The notes: a model not told the origin generated them from the letters alone. A DNA stretch of 64,000 nucleotides from an uncultured Eubacteriales bacterium (GCA_910583765.1 CAJTYS010000004.1:62001-126000); one strand, 5' to 3'; shown: positions 1-8,729, counted from the stretch's first letter. Program-made: numbers and translations.

Positions 1-232
1 TTGCCGCCTCAGGCATGGAACTTATCGCCCCGCTTGGCGCGTCTTGCTCCATCAGGTTCCAAACGCTGGCCGCGAAAGGAAGCTTCACTGGGCACAGCAG
101 CCGGAAAGCAGCAGCCAGCCACAGCACTACAAAGGCAGTCCGGGGCAAACGCTGTTTGCATAGAGCCCGCAAAAGCAGGATCACCAAAATGAACAGCCCA
201 CCGTTTAGGCTGGCGGTTAAGAGATCATTCAT
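1..232 (-). CDS. BlaR1/M56-type membrane protein, 3' part cut by window edge
   Basis: Reading the minus strand from the ATG at 232 gives about 77 residues before the window ends. The start is hydrophobic (a membrane helix containing GGLFILVILLLRALCK), followed by a second hydrophobic stretch (RTAFVVLWLAAAFRLLCPVK). This two-helix start is typical of BlaR1/MecR1-like M56 peptidase sensors. It lies 9 bp after the BlaI stop with a GTGAGG-type ribosome site inside the end of blaI, so the two are co-transcribed. In the family, the sensor cleaves or triggers loss of the repressor when a wall antibiotic binds. The zinc HEXXH motif and any sensor domain fall outside the window, so the ligand cannot be judged. 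Confidence 0.7.
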   Translation of the reverse strand, partial: MNDLLTASLNGGLFILVILLLRALCKQRLPRTAFVVLWLAAAFRLLCPVKLPFAASVWNLMEQDAPSGAISSMPEAA

Positions 233-241
233 GTCCGCACC

Positions 242-610
242 TCACTTCAGCTCTTCCACCAATTGACGCAGCCTTTGGATCTCCTCTGGCGGAAGGGATT
301 TCTGATTGCCGAGAAAAGATGAGAACAACAGACTGGGCGAACCATCGAACAGTTTATCTAACAAGTTTTCCGCTTCCTGCTGCTGCACTTCTTCTTTCGA
401 TACCAAGGCATGACATAGGAAATTAGGCTCCAGCCTTTCAATCACCTGCTTGCTCACTAGTTTTTTAATGACCGTATAAGTCGTGTTGCGATTCCACCCT
501 GTTTCCTCTGTCAGGCGCTTTGCCAAAACACCTGCCGTCAAATCTCCGTCCCGCCAAAGATGCTCCATCACCCTTAGCTCGGAATCAAACAATTTTTGTT
601 CCATTGCCAC
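242..610 (-). CDS. blaI: BlaI/MecI/CopY-family winged-helix repressor
   Basis: The 122-residue protein has the standard length of the family. An N-terminal winged helix (about residues 5-75) includes SELRVMEHLWRDGDLTAGV and the recognition segment GWNRNTTYTVIKKLV. The C-terminal part is the helical dimerisation region with EEVQQQEAENLLDKLF. Family members bind paired operators as dimers and are cleaved by the partner M56 protease. Here the promoter at 658-686 contains two matching operators, which supports autoregulation. The regulated resistance gene, if any, is not inside the window; no beta-lactamase is visible. Confidence 0.88.
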   Translation of the reverse strand: MAMEQKLFDSELRVMEHLWRDGDLTAGVLAKRLTEETGWNRNTTYTVIKKLVSKQVIERLEPNFLCHALVSKEEVQQQEAENLLDKLFDGSPSLLFSSFLGNQKSLPPEEIQRLRQLVEELK

Positions 611-628
611 TCTCCTTCTGTCGCCATA

Positions 629-686
629 TGACTACTGTAATAGTTAACTATGCATTTATACTATCACAGTAGTCACATCCTGTCAA
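629..686 (-). promoter_or_regulatory. blaI promoter with two BlaI-type operators
   Basis: On the minus strand TTGACA (681-686) and TAGTAT (658-663) are separated by 17 bp. Two dyads overlap it: ACTATCACAGTAGT at 660-673, between the -35 and -10 boxes, and ACTACTGTAATAGT at 631-644, just downstream. Each resembles the known ACTACA-TGTAGT operator of BlaI/MecI, and the two form a 16-bp inverted pair (629-644 with 660-675, one mismatch). This is the arrangement expected for repressor-blocked initiation. Confidence 0.8.
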
Positions 687-755
687 CTGGAAAGTCCTTC
701 TCATCTGTGACCTGCTTATTTGATACAATCTGTCAGAGTTTACAGCGATCAGCGT

Positions 756-1397
756 TCACTGCACATCAATCACAGAATACTCCCCAAAACGCAAAACATC
801 TCCCGTCTTAAAATCAAGAGGGGTTTTAAAGATCGGTCCGTCTATTGCCAGGGTATGATACTCGCCATTTTCCCCGCAGACATCAATGCCCGCATCCTTC
901 ATGACGCCAATGGCCTGTTGATCCAGGCATTGGCCCAGCAAACTTTCCGGCAGCAAACCATTGTTCAGGCTTTTGATCAAACAGCGATACCCCAGCCCTA
1001 TGATCTGGCTGACATTGCTTTCCCGCCCCCGTTGCCACAAGGGAAACATAGGTGTTAATCCTGTGTTTTGGCACCTGTCCTCTTCCCATTTCCGGTTGCC
1101 CTCTATGTCGATGTCGCCAAAAGCCGCGGCTTCCGCACCCATGGCTTTCGCCTTTCGCAGGCCCGCTTCAAAAGCCAGATGATAATCCGCCCCATCGGAT
1201 GGGCACAGGATGAGGGGCAGTCCCAGGGATGCTTCATATTTTTTCAGCATGTCCATGTCAGCCCCATGAAAATAAGAGCGGTCAGCCTTTTTCTCCACCA
1301 TGACCACCAGACAGACCGGCTCATGTCCAGCTTCTATCATTTTATGCAAAGCAAGGGTGCTGTCCTTGCCGCAGCTATAGGACATCGCGAATTTCAT
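756..1397 (-). CDS. Dph6-like PP-loop ATPase (diphthine-ammonia ligase family)
   Basis: The 213-residue protein begins with a PP-loop (AMSYSCGKDSTLALHKM) and carries the family motifs GDIDIEGNRKWEEDRC and CGENGEYHT. These are hallmarks of the ATP_bind_4/Dph6 family, which in eukaryotes and archaea amidates diphthine on elongation factor 2. Bacteria lack diphthamide, so the substrate here is unknown. I chose the ATG at 1397, not the one 12 bp upstream, because GGAGG sits 5 nt before it, inside the upstream codons. It stands alone, with blaI on one side and a hypothetical gene on the other, both on the same strand. Confidence 0.8.
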   Translation of the reverse strand: MKFAMSYSCGKDSTLALHKMIEAGHEPVCLVVMVEKKADRSYFHGADMDMLKKYEASLGLPLILCPSDGADYHLAFEAGLRKAKAMGAEAAAFGDIDIEGNRKWEEDRCQNTGLTPMFPLWQRGRESNVSQIIGLGYRCLIKSLNNGLLPESLLGQCLDQQAIGVMKDAGIDVCGENGEYHTLAIDGPIFKTPLDFKTGDVLRFGEYSVIDVQ

Positions 1398-1524
1398 ATG
1401 TTCCTCCATTTCTATTCTTTTCTAACATAGATTTTCTCATAGGCTGGCCGCGGGGCCGCAGTCAACATCGCTATTTTTTATAAGGGAACAGAAATATTGG
1501 AGCTGGCTTTGACTCGTGCTCTCA

Positions 1525-2058
1525 TCAAGAAAACACAGTATGCTGCCGTCTGTAGGCGTCAGTGTCTTTCCGGCTCAATTCCCTATCCACTTGTGCCAAT
1601 TTTTTCTCCAGCTCTCTGACTTTCTCTTCATCCCCTGACGCAGCCTGGATCTGCTGTTCCAGCTGCTGCTTTTTCTCTTTTAGCTTCCTGATTTCCTGAT
1701 CCACCTGATCTGTGTTCCCTGTGCAGGACTCTTCTGACTTGTCCGGTTCGCCTGCGTTTACTTTTGGCCCCGCCTTCTCGCCCGCGCCGTCAGCTTTACT
1801 GGGATCGTCAAACAAGATTTTTCGCTCCCCATTTTCGTCCTCCCCTAATCGATACAGGCCGCTGGGTTCTGGAGCCGATTTTTCGCTGCTGATGTATTCG
1901 TCATGCCGCGGAGATATCTTTTCAGCCGCTTTTGCCTCATTTTCCCCTTTTTCTGCCTCCTTTGCCTTTTCAGCCCTGTCCAGTGCCTGCTTTTCCTTCA
2001 TCTGTTCCATGTAATTCGTTTTGTTCGCATCGTGGTTTCTATGGATTCCCATAATCAT
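1525..2058 (-). CDS. Hypothetical charged, coiled-coil protein
   Basis: This 177-residue, highly charged protein starts at an ATG with AAGGAGG seven nt upstream. Residues 15-50 are rich in Lys/Glu/Ala. A short conserved-looking segment near residues 65-85 (PSGLYRLGEDENGERKILFDD) is the only part likely to fold. The last 55 residues form a predicted coiled coil (QEIRKLKEKKQQLEQQIQ). There is no signal peptide or membrane helix. I do not recognise an assigned function; similar clostridial proteins are annotated as hypothetical. It follows the Agr-like kinase gene by about 90 bp on the same strand but there is no sign of coupling. Confidence 0.6.
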   Translation of the reverse strand: MIMGIHRNHDANKTNYMEQMKEKQALDRAEKAKEAEKGENEAKAAEKISPRHDEYISSEKSAPEPSGLYRLGEDENGERKILFDDPSKADGAGEKAGPKVNAGEPDKSEESCTGNTDQVDQEIRKLKEKKQQLEQQIQAASGDEEKVRELEKKLAQVDRELSRKDTDAYRRQHTVFS

Positions 2059-2148
2059 GATTCTGCCTCCTTGGATTTCTATTGTCGGACAGCGCGGCTC
2101 GCGAAGCTCTGCCCTCCAATTCTTTTTTCGTCCCCTGAAAGCCGAGAA

Positions 2149-3462
2149 TTAATCCATTTGCTGTGAGATGCGTTCTGCATGCCGTGGAATGATCAGCAGC
2201 ACATTGAGAATGAATGTTTCGTCCTGTGTTTTCACGCTCATTGCTCCATGATATTTTTCAGTTACTGCCTTTACATTTGACAGGCCTGTCCCTTTTTTGA
2301 ACATGCGGTTTCCCTGAAAGCTGTTTTCGACCTCTATAAAAAGAAAGTCTCCCTGCGTGCGTCCTGCCACGCGGATTTGTTTTTCCGCGCCTTCATCCAT
2401 GTTTTCACAGGCATGGATCGCATTGTCCAAAGCATTTGACAAAATCACGCAGACATCCATGTCACGCAGGCCGCAGGGATACGGCAACAGCAGTGAACAG
2501 TGAACATCGATCCCCTTGTTTTTGGCGATCCCCAGTTTGTTCCCTACCAGAATGTCCACCACCGGATGATTGGTGCTGCATGGAAACGACAATTCTTCCG
2601 TGATTTCCGCCATGTCTCCAATATAATCCAATGCTTGTTCCAGCTGCCCCCTTTGCAAAAGCCTTTTCAGCACTGCCATATGATTCTTGATGTCATGACG
2701 GAATGACTTTGTTTTTTCATAGCGAGCCTTAGCTTCCTCCACATACTGGTTGAGAGAACGCTCCTCCTGCTCTAGGAGCGACAATTCTGTGCTCAGGCGA
2801 AAATTCCGCAGCAGTTTTTTATATGCGAGCAAGACGCAAAATAGGCTTGCCATGCCTAGGAGCTGTATCAACAGCAGCTGATAATGATTCATATTGGTCA
2901 TCATCCCGCTGCCATCTGTGACATTGATGCTGTAAACCATGGAATTGATCATCTCATCCATAAAAAATATCAGCAAAATCGGGATGAAAACCATAAACAC
3001 ATATTGTTTTTTAACGGATTCATAATAGGAAAAATATCGGCAGGCCATGTGGCAGCAGACGCTGATCAGCAACAGTGACACCAGCTCTCCTAACAGCATA
3101 AAGGCAATGCCTATGAACTTTTGATCAAAGGCTGACATCAACGGATATAGAACGCTGGATAGAGAGTTGACGATCCCATAGCAAAGCTGCGTCACTTCCA
3201 CCACTAGCGCGGCATACAATATGACGGACTTCCAATCCGCATGCCATAAGAAGAGTCCATTTGCCGTAAGCAGCAGGACATACGCCCCAAATTCAGCGAG
3301 CCTGCCAGCGGAAATGAAACATAAAATCCCAAGGCCGCATAGGGCGAACAAAAAATAAAAGCGAGCCTTTACTTTTTTGTGCAAAAACTTAGAGAAAAAG
3401 TAAAATCCCAAAAGCATTTGCAGGAGCCCGCTTCCTAAGACATATCCATCAAAATAATCCAT
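2149..3462 (-). CDS. Agr/GHKL-type sensor histidine kinase
   Basis: The 437-residue protein has about six or seven hydrophobic helices over residues 5-215, then a coiled linker and a kinase core. The phosphoacceptor region is FRHDIKNHMAVLKRLLQ, the N box is VILSNALDNAIHACEN, and a G box GTGLSNVKAV follows. This is the HPK10/GHKL layout of AgrC and ComD, kinases that usually sense peptides. It follows its response regulator by 73 bp on the same strand with a GGGAGAAGG ribosome site. No AgrB protease or AgrD precursor is visible nearby, so the signal is unknown. Confidence 0.88.
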   Translation of the reverse strand: MDYFDGYVLGSGLLQMLLGFYFFSKFLHKKVKARFYFLFALCGLGILCFISAGRLAEFGAYVLLLTANGLFLWHADWKSVILYAALVVEVTQLCYGIVNSLSSVLYPLMSAFDQKFIGIAFMLLGELVSLLLISVCCHMACRYFSYYESVKKQYVFMVFIPILLIFFMDEMINSMVYSINVTDGSGMMTNMNHYQLLLIQLLGMASLFCVLLAYKKLLRNFRLSTELSLLEQEERSLNQYVEEAKARYEKTKSFRHDIKNHMAVLKRLLQRGQLEQALDYIGDMAEITEELSFPCSTNHPVVDILVGNKLGIAKNKGIDVHCSLLLPYPCGLRDMDVCVILSNALDNAIHACENMDEGAEKQIRVAGRTQGDFLFIEVENSFQGNRMFKKGTGLSNVKAVTEKYHGAMSVKTQDETFILNVLLIIPRHAERISQQMD

Positions 3463-3535
3463 ACGATCAGCCCTTCTCCCATAAAACGCGCCACACAGTC
3501 TACGTCCTTTTGTGATTTGCCAAGCCCAGAGATTT

Positions 3536-4240
3536 TTACAGATTCTTCATGTATCGCAAGACCACACTGGAGAACTCTTTGCTCCGCAAGCGCGACACAG
3601 GGATCACCTTGCCGCCTTTCAAATACGCGCTTCCTTTTTTATAGCTTTCTAAATACCGCAGATTGATCAGAAAGCTCCTGTGGCATCGAAAAAAACGGTT
3701 ATCCAGTTTGGTTTCCAGATTTTCAATGCGATCATAAAAGTCAATGATTTCAGATGAGACCAGATGCAAATACACCTTCCTATCCATGATTTCACAGAAA
3801 ACAATCTCTTCAAAAGAAACAATGCGGCTTTCATGCCCCTTTTGCACCAGCAGATTCGCTTCACTGGCATTTCTCATAGAAAGAAAAAGGCGTTCCATGG
3901 TTCTTTTAAAATGCTGCTCTTGGATGGGCTTTACCAGATAATCATAGGCCTGGACTTCAAAAGATTGAAATACCATTTCTTTGAGGACAGTGATAAAAAT
4001 CAGAAAGCCTCTGAATTTGCCTTTGCGCAGTTTTCTCGCAGCTTCCATGCCGTCCATTCCCTGCATCTGGATGTCCAGAAACAAAATCTCTATAGGCTGG
4101 TCGTATTTCAATAATTCTTCCCCACAGGAAAACTGCAGGATCGTGATCTCTATATTCTTTTTATGAAAAAAATCAGATACCATTGTCCTAATCTGATCAG
4201 ACATCTGGCTTTCATCATCGCAGATCGCTACGCGGATCAC
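3536..4240 (-). CDS. LytTR response regulator (AgrA-like)
   Basis: The 234-residue protein starts at a GTG preceded by GAGGTG. The receiver domain (residues 1-120) has the acidic pair DDE near residue 8, phosphoacceptor Asp in EILFLDIQMQGMDGME, and Lys in YDYLVKPIQ. The C-terminal half (about 140-234) is a LytTR DNA-binding domain, with FFRCHRSFLINLRYLES and VPVSRLRSKEF. It is the first gene of the pair with the kinase at 2149-3462 and is expected to bind imperfect direct repeats at its targets; none was convincingly identified here. Confidence 0.88.
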   Translation of the reverse strand: MIRVAICDDESQMSDQIRTMVSDFFHKKNIEITILQFSCGEELLKYDQPIEILFLDIQMQGMDGMEAARKLRKGKFRGFLIFITVLKEMVFQSFEVQAYDYLVKPIQEQHFKRTMERLFLSMRNASEANLLVQKGHESRIVSFEEIVFCEIMDRKVYLHLVSSEIIDFYDRIENLETKLDNRFFRCHRSFLINLRYLESYKKGSAYLKGGKVIPVSRLRSKEFSSVVLRYMKNL

Positions 4241-4318
4241 ATCATCACCTCTACTCTTCCTTCACCTATTTTCCGCTCCACCCAGCCAGTGCTGTACCTG
4301 CTGCTTTCCCTTTTGCTG

Positions 4319-5428
4319 TCACCAATCCAGAGATAGCTTCTTTGCCGGACAAACGAAGGTACACAGCCCACAGCCAGTGCATAACTCCTTGTCCACGGAA
4401 ATGCCTTCCTCTGTTTTGGAAATGGCGTGATAACAGCAGCATTTAATGCATTTGTCGCATTCAGCCGTGCATGGCGCGCTGCTGATGGTGCTAGTAGCTG
4501 GCTCAATCTTCATTTCATCAAAGGATTTCATCTTTTTCAGCGCCATCCCTCTGATCTGTTCAATAGATGTGATGTTCTTTTTTTCTGCCCAAGCCTCTAG
4601 ATCATGGATGATCCGAGCCAGCGCTGACGGCCCCTCCAGCATAATGGCCGTTCCCACCTGTACTGCGGAAGCGCCTAACATCAGGTACTCCAGTGCATTG
4701 CGATAATCCACGATCCCGCCGATGCCGCACACAGGGATCTCCACGGTCTGGGCGATGGTGGCCACAGAAGCCAGGCCCAATGGACGAATGGGCGGACCGG
4801 AATAGCCGCCGTAAGTGGCTAGACACGGCTCTCCTGTTTCAATATCCACGTTGAGGATGCAGCGTATGGTGTTGATAGCGCTCACGCCGCTTCCGCCTGC
4901 CTGTTTCACGGCTTTTGCCACAGCGGAAATATTCGTAGCGTTCTGAGACAGCTTTACCAGCACAGGAATTTTTACATTGGAAACCACTTCCTTTGTGATC
5001 TCATATACTGTGTCTGGATGAGAGGCCATGACCTCCAAAGCCTCCCACATAGGGTTGGACACGCTGACTTCAATGGCATCCGCGCCGAATTTTTCCATCT
5101 TTGTGGCCAGATATGCCAGCTCTGATGGAGTATGGGCGGAAACACTGGCGATCACAATGCCTTCTGTGCTTTTGGCGATTTCCATTTCCCGCTCACAGCC
5201 TTCGATCTGCGTGTCATTGTACCGCCGGATGTTCTGGGCGCCAAGGCCATCATATGCGATGCATGGCCGCACATCCAGCACCCTATCGCTGACAACGCTT
5301 TCTGTGACTACCGCTCCAGCCCCTGCCTTTAGCAGCTGGCGGATGCTTTCTCCGCTGCCGCTCCATGGACCAGCCGCCGCGATCACTGGGTTTTTCAGCT
5401 TTAACCCTAAAAAATCTGTTTTCATCAT
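4319..5428 (-). CDS. PreA/dihydroorotate-dehydrogenase-like flavoprotein with ferredoxin tail
   Basis: The 369-residue protein has an FMN-binding TIM barrel (about 1-290; FLGLKLKNPVIAAAGPW, KIPVLVKLSQNATNISAVAK, ICGIGGI-type phosphate loop PVCGIGGIVDYRNALEYL). It is followed by a cysteine-rich tail (about 320-365). The second tail motif is a normal CTGCGLCTFVCP; the first, CDKCIKCCCYHAI, lacks the usual fourth Cys-Pro. Relatives are dihydropyrimidine dehydrogenase PreA and class 1 dihydroorotate dehydrogenases. No PreT partner is adjacent. Its ATG directly follows the stop of the LacI gene, so translation is probably coupled and expression LacI-controlled. The substrate is uncertain; a reduced pyrimidine or related amide is plausible. 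Confidence 0.75.
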   Translation of the reverse strand: MMKTDFLGLKLKNPVIAAAGPWSGSGESIRQLLKAGAGAVVTESVVSDRVLDVRPCIAYDGLGAQNIRRYNDTQIEGCEREMEIAKSTEGIVIASVSAHTPSELAYLATKMEKFGADAIEVSVSNPMWEALEVMASHPDTVYEITKEVVSNVKIPVLVKLSQNATNISAVAKAVKQAGGSGVSAINTIRCILNVDIETGEPCLATYGGYSGPPIRPLGLASVATIAQTVEIPVCGIGGIVDYRNALEYLMLGASAVQVGTAIMLEGPSALARIIHDLEAWAEKKNITSIEQIRGMALKKMKSFDEMKIEPATSTISSAPCTAECDKCIKCCCYHAISKTEEGISVDKELCTGCGLCTFVCPAKKLSLDW

Positions 5429-6454
5429 TTAAAACATTTCTCCAATTCTTTCTTTATGTCCGCAGGATTTTCGTACTTTAAGCTTTGTCTGGAGCAGGAT
5501 GGTTCTGGGTTCTGCCTCAGCCTCTTCCTCTCCTTCAATGATATCGAACAAAAGCCGCGCCCCGTATACGCCCATTTTGTGCAGGGGCACGTCAATGGTA
5601 GTCAGTTTTGGCTCTACCAGGTTCGACATTCGTATGTTGTCAAAGCCAACAATGGCCACATCTTCGGGTATGCGCAAATCCTTGTCCTTGATCGCGTCCA
5701 TAGCGCCAAAGGCAAGATAATCACTGGTGGTAAAAATGGCTTGGGGCGGTTCTGCCAGCTCCACCAATTTTTTTGCGCCTAAGTAACCGCCTTCAATGGA
5801 ATTGTCCACTTGCCGAAGGAGCTCTTCCTTTATAGGTATGCCTGATCGTTGTAAAGTCTTTCGATATCCAGCCACCTTATATTCATTTTCCACCTTTGGT
5901 TCTGTGCCGTAAAGCATGCCAATGCGTTCATAGCCATTTCCCAAAAGATGTGTCACCGCTTTTTTCGCAGCCTGCTGACAATCAACGCTGACGATGTGCT
6001 GGCCAGTCGTGTTTTTATGCTCCCCAATGAGCACGATTGGGATGTTTTGTTCCTCCAGCAGGTCAAAATCTCTTTCTTCCAGGGCTGAACAAATGAACAC
6101 GATTCCGTCTACCCGCCGTTTCAACAGCTGTTCCAAATAGTTCCTGCCCTTTTCTCCATTGTTTTCTTCATTGCACATGAGCGCGATGTATCCTTTTTGA
6201 TGAGCCACGTCTTCCACGCCCTTTGCGATTTCCATGTACACTGGATTTAAAATATGAGGGATCATGAGACCGATGGTCCCTGTCTTATTAAAATTGAGCC
6301 CTCTGGCGAACCAGTTCGGTGTGTATTCTGTCTCCTCAATGATCTTTTCGATCCGCTCCCTTGTTTTTTGCGCCACGTTTTCCGGATGGTTCAGCACCCG
6401 CGAAACTGTGGCCACAGACACGCCGGCCTGCTTTGCTATATGCCTGATATTCAT
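5429..6454 (-). CDS. LacI-family transcriptional regulator
   Basis: The 341-residue regulator starts with the LacI helix-turn-helix (MNIRHIAKQAGVSVATVSR, then VLNHPENV hinge helix region) and continues with a periplasmic-binding-like effector domain (GLMIPHILNPVYMEIAKGVE, GFDNIRMSNLVEPKLTT). I chose the ATG at 6454 over one 15 bp upstream because GGGAGG lies 4 nt before it. The stop abuts the start of the PreA-like gene, so the regulator and flavoprotein form one transcript and the regulator likely controls itself. The effector and operator are not evident. Confidence 0.88.
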   Translation of the reverse strand: MNIRHIAKQAGVSVATVSRVLNHPENVAQKTRERIEKIIEETEYTPNWFARGLNFNKTGTIGLMIPHILNPVYMEIAKGVEDVAHQKGYIALMCNEENNGEKGRNYLEQLLKRRVDGIVFICSALEERDFDLLEEQNIPIVLIGEHKNTTGQHIVSVDCQQAAKKAVTHLLGNGYERIGMLYGTEPKVENEYKVAGYRKTLQRSGIPIKEELLRQVDNSIEGGYLGAKKLVELAEPPQAIFTTSDYLAFGAMDAIKDKDLRIPEDVAIVGFDNIRMSNLVEPKLTTIDVPLHKMGVYGARLLFDIIEGEEEAEAEPRTILLQTKLKVRKSCGHKERIGEMF

Positions 6455-6708
6455 ATCGCCTCCCTGCAATCCTTTCCTAGTCTAATCGCTCGTCTACTTG
6501 TCTTTCCATGCTCCGCATCTGTTCGGACTCTGGGTGCGGCCAGGTTTTTATCAAAAGGTCCACAAATTGTCAGAATATTAACATTAAAATTATCTCACGT
6601 TATGAACTCTTTTTCAATAGAGAAATTCGACATATTTCGTTTTTTTGTGGCTCGCAGAAAAGCATTTGCCTCAAGGAGGCTCTTGATGGCACTGAGATGA
6701 GTCCTGCG

Positions 6709-7590
6709 TCACAATAGATCCGCTGCCGCTCCCAGGGCCGCCACTGCTCCGTCCGCCGCCGCTGTGACGATCTGGCGAACAGACTTTGTCCGCAGGTCGC
6801 CAGCGATGAAAACCCCTGGTATGTTGGTCCTGCAGTCCTCACCTGCCACGACGTATCCCTCTTTTGTCATCTCCAGGTCGCTGCTGAGAAAACCGCTGTC
6901 CGCCTCGTAACCAATGGCCACAAAGACCGCGCTGGTCTCCAGAGTTTGTCCGTTGTCCAAGACAGCGGCTTCCACTAGGTTTTCGCCCTTGATCTCCACC
7001 ACATTAGCGTTATAGATCAACCGAATGTTCTCCTTTTTTTCAATGGCCTGCTTTAGCTTTTCCTCGCCTTTCATGCTTCCCTTCCTGCATACGATAGTGA
7101 TCTCGCGGCAATAGGTGGACATATACAGGGCGTCTTCCATGGCTGTGTTTCCACCTCCTACCACGACTACGTCCTTTCCAGTGAAAAAGCGGCCGTCACA
7201 GATCGCGCAGTAGGACACGCCTCTTCCTGTCAGCCGGCCCTCACCAGGACAACCGAGGAGCCGCCGCTTCAAACCCGCTGCGATGACAATGGTTTTCGCT
7301 TCGTAAACATTGCTGCTAGTCACTACTTTTTTCTTGTGAAGATCCAGCTCCTTCACCTCTTCCAGCTGAATGATTCCTCCTAAGCTCGTCAGCTGGTCAT
7401 ACATCTTTTGCGCAAAATCCGGACCTGTCACATTGGGAACCGCTGGATAGTTTTCGATTTCCGCAGAAAGGATGGTCTGGCCTCCCCAAGAAGACTTGTC
7501 CAAAATCAGGGTGTCAAGCCCTGAACGAATCGCGTAAATTCCAGCTGACAGGCCTGCGGGTCCTGCGCCGATAATGATCATGTCATACAT
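6709..7590 (-). CDS. trxB: Thioredoxin-reductase-like FAD disulfide oxidoreductase
   Basis: The 293-residue protein has the low-molecular-weight TrxB length. It shows the FAD motif MIIIGAGPAGLSAGIYA, a redox-active CAIC in SYCAICDGRFF (usual CATC) and a second nucleotide fold VVVVGGGNTAMEDAL. The HRRxxxR NADPH-selectivity motif is replaced by VCRKGSMKG, so the electron donor may differ, for example ferredoxin or NADH. I chose the ATG at 7590 because GTAGGAGG stands just upstream; a 38-residue upstream extension is not credible. No thioredoxin gene is adjacent. It is separated from the PepSY lipoprotein gene by a terminator. Confidence 0.85.
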   Translation of the reverse strand: MYDMIIIGAGPAGLSAGIYAIRSGLDTLILDKSSWGGQTILSAEIENYPAVPNVTGPDFAQKMYDQLTSLGGIIQLEEVKELDLHKKKVVTSSNVYEAKTIVIAAGLKRRLLGCPGEGRLTGRGVSYCAICDGRFFTGKDVVVVGGGNTAMEDALYMSTYCREITIVCRKGSMKGEEKLKQAIEKKENIRLIYNANVVEIKGENLVEAAVLDNGQTLETSAVFVAIGYEADSGFLSSDLEMTKEGYVVAGEDCRTNIPGVFIAGDLRTKSVRQIVTAAADGAVAALGAAADLL

Positions 7591-7654
7591 GTTTTTACCT
7601 CCTACATTGTTTGGATTTTCAATAAAATCGTTTATTACCGATATGTTTGTTGTT

Positions 7655-7698
7655 AAGAAAACCGCCTTGGACCAGCAAGTGGCAGGCGGCCTTTTCTT
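7655..7698 (-). terminator. Intrinsic terminator after PepSY lipoprotein gene
   Basis: Arms AAGAAAA-CCGCC (7655-7666) and GGCGG-CC-TTTTCTT (7685-7698) pair around an 18-nt loop with a small bulge. A/T runs on both sides would let it work in either direction; the minus-strand gene ending at 7723 is the obvious client. Confidence 0.7.
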
Positions 7699-7722
7699 GT
7701 TCAAGGATTTCAGCTGGGTCGA

Positions 7723-8118
7723 TCAATCTTTGATCGCTTCTTCTTCCCAATCCAGGACTTCACCGGTCACTGCGTCAATGTCAAAATCATACTCTTTTCC
7801 CTTGTACCGGATTTCGCCCTCGTATTTCTGTTTCCCATGGTCCTTTTCCAGCTTGAACTCAGTAACATCAGATTCTTTGGCTCCCGATACTCTGGCCAGA
7901 GCGATGCCCTTGGCTTTTGTGTCTCCGATGACATCCTGGGTCCCATCCACAGGCGTGTCCTTTTCAGGCCCTGTGGTTTCCTGGTCCGCGCCAGCGGCCG
8001 CAGACGCTGTGGTCTCTGTCCCGCTTTCTTGGTCCGCGCCGTTGTCATTGGAGGAACATCCGGCAATGAGCAATAACGCTAACATACTGATGATGATCAA
8101 TGTGATTTTCTTTTTCAT
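7723..8118 (-). CDS. PepSY-domain lipoprotein
   Basis: The 131-residue protein has a lipoprotein signal peptide ending in the lipobox LIAGC (Cys at about residue 21) and a Thr/Glu/Ala-rich linker. A single PepSY domain at the C-terminus contains KGIALARVSGAKESDV and YDFDIDAVTGEVLDWEEE. PepSY domains are thought to bind or inhibit proteases or shape the wall environment; this one would be anchored on the outer face of the membrane. GAGGAGG precedes the ATG. It sits between a cyclophilin gene and trxB-like gene on the same strand with its own terminator. Confidence 0.85.
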   Translation of the reverse strand: MKKKITLIIISMLALLLIAGCSSNDNGADQESGTETTASAAAGADQETTGPEKDTPVDGTQDVIGDTKAKGIALARVSGAKESDVTEFKLEKDHGKQKYEGEIRYKGKEYDFDIDAVTGEVLDWEEEAIKD

Positions 8119-8230
8119 AATGAAAAACCTCCTCTTTCATCCTTATGTTATGCAGTTATTGATTTTCTATCGGTCTTTTTTCAAACACAGGCGAAAACCA
8201 AAGGCGAGCCTGCGCCCGCCTCCATTGTTC

Positions 8231-8716
8231 CTACTCCACCTCTTGCACTGTGACTTTTTTGATCACCTGTGGTTCCTTTGGTTTGTCATTGAACCCAGTC
8301 TTCACACTGACGATCTTATCCGCGGCTTCCATTCCTTCTGTGATTTTTCCAAAGCCTGCGTATTCTCCATCCAAATGTGGCGCAGTGGCTACCATGATGA
8401 AGAACTGGGAACCCGCTGAGTTGGGGTCCATCGCCCTTGCCATGGAAAGCACGCCTCTTTCATGTCGCAGGTCATTGTTGAAGCCATTGGACAAAAATTC
8501 ACCCTTGATGGTGTGCCCCGGACCACCTGTGCCGTTCCCAAGAGGACAGCCGCCCTGGATCATAAAGCCGGGAATGACTCTGTGGAAAGTCAGACCGTCA
8601 TAAAACCCGTCTTCTACTAGCTTCACAAAGTTTTCAACTGTTTCCGGCGCTTTGTCAGGATACAGTTCGCCCTTCATCACATCGCCGTTTTCCATTTCAA
8701 ATGTTACGATTTTCAT
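8231..8716 (-). CDS. Cyclophilin-type peptidyl-prolyl cis-trans isomerase
   Basis: This 161-residue cyclophilin has the core signatures FHRVIPGFMIQGG, GPGHTIKGE, LSMARAMDPNSAGSQFFI and LDGEYAGFGKITEGM. The catalytic Arg (FHRV) and the Gln of SQFFI are present. There is no signal peptide, so it acts in the cytoplasm as a folding helper. AGGAG lies just before the ATG. The Nudix gene ends 13 bp upstream, and both may belong to the chromate-transporter transcript. Confidence 0.92.
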   Translation of the reverse strand: MKIVTFEMENGDVMKGELYPDKAPETVENFVKLVEDGFYDGLTFHRVIPGFMIQGGCPLGNGTGGPGHTIKGEFLSNGFNNDLRHERGVLSMARAMDPNSAGSQFFIMVATAPHLDGEYAGFGKITEGMEAADKIVSVKTGFNDKPKEPQVIKKVTVQEVE

Positions 8717-8729
8717 ATCTTTTCTCCTG

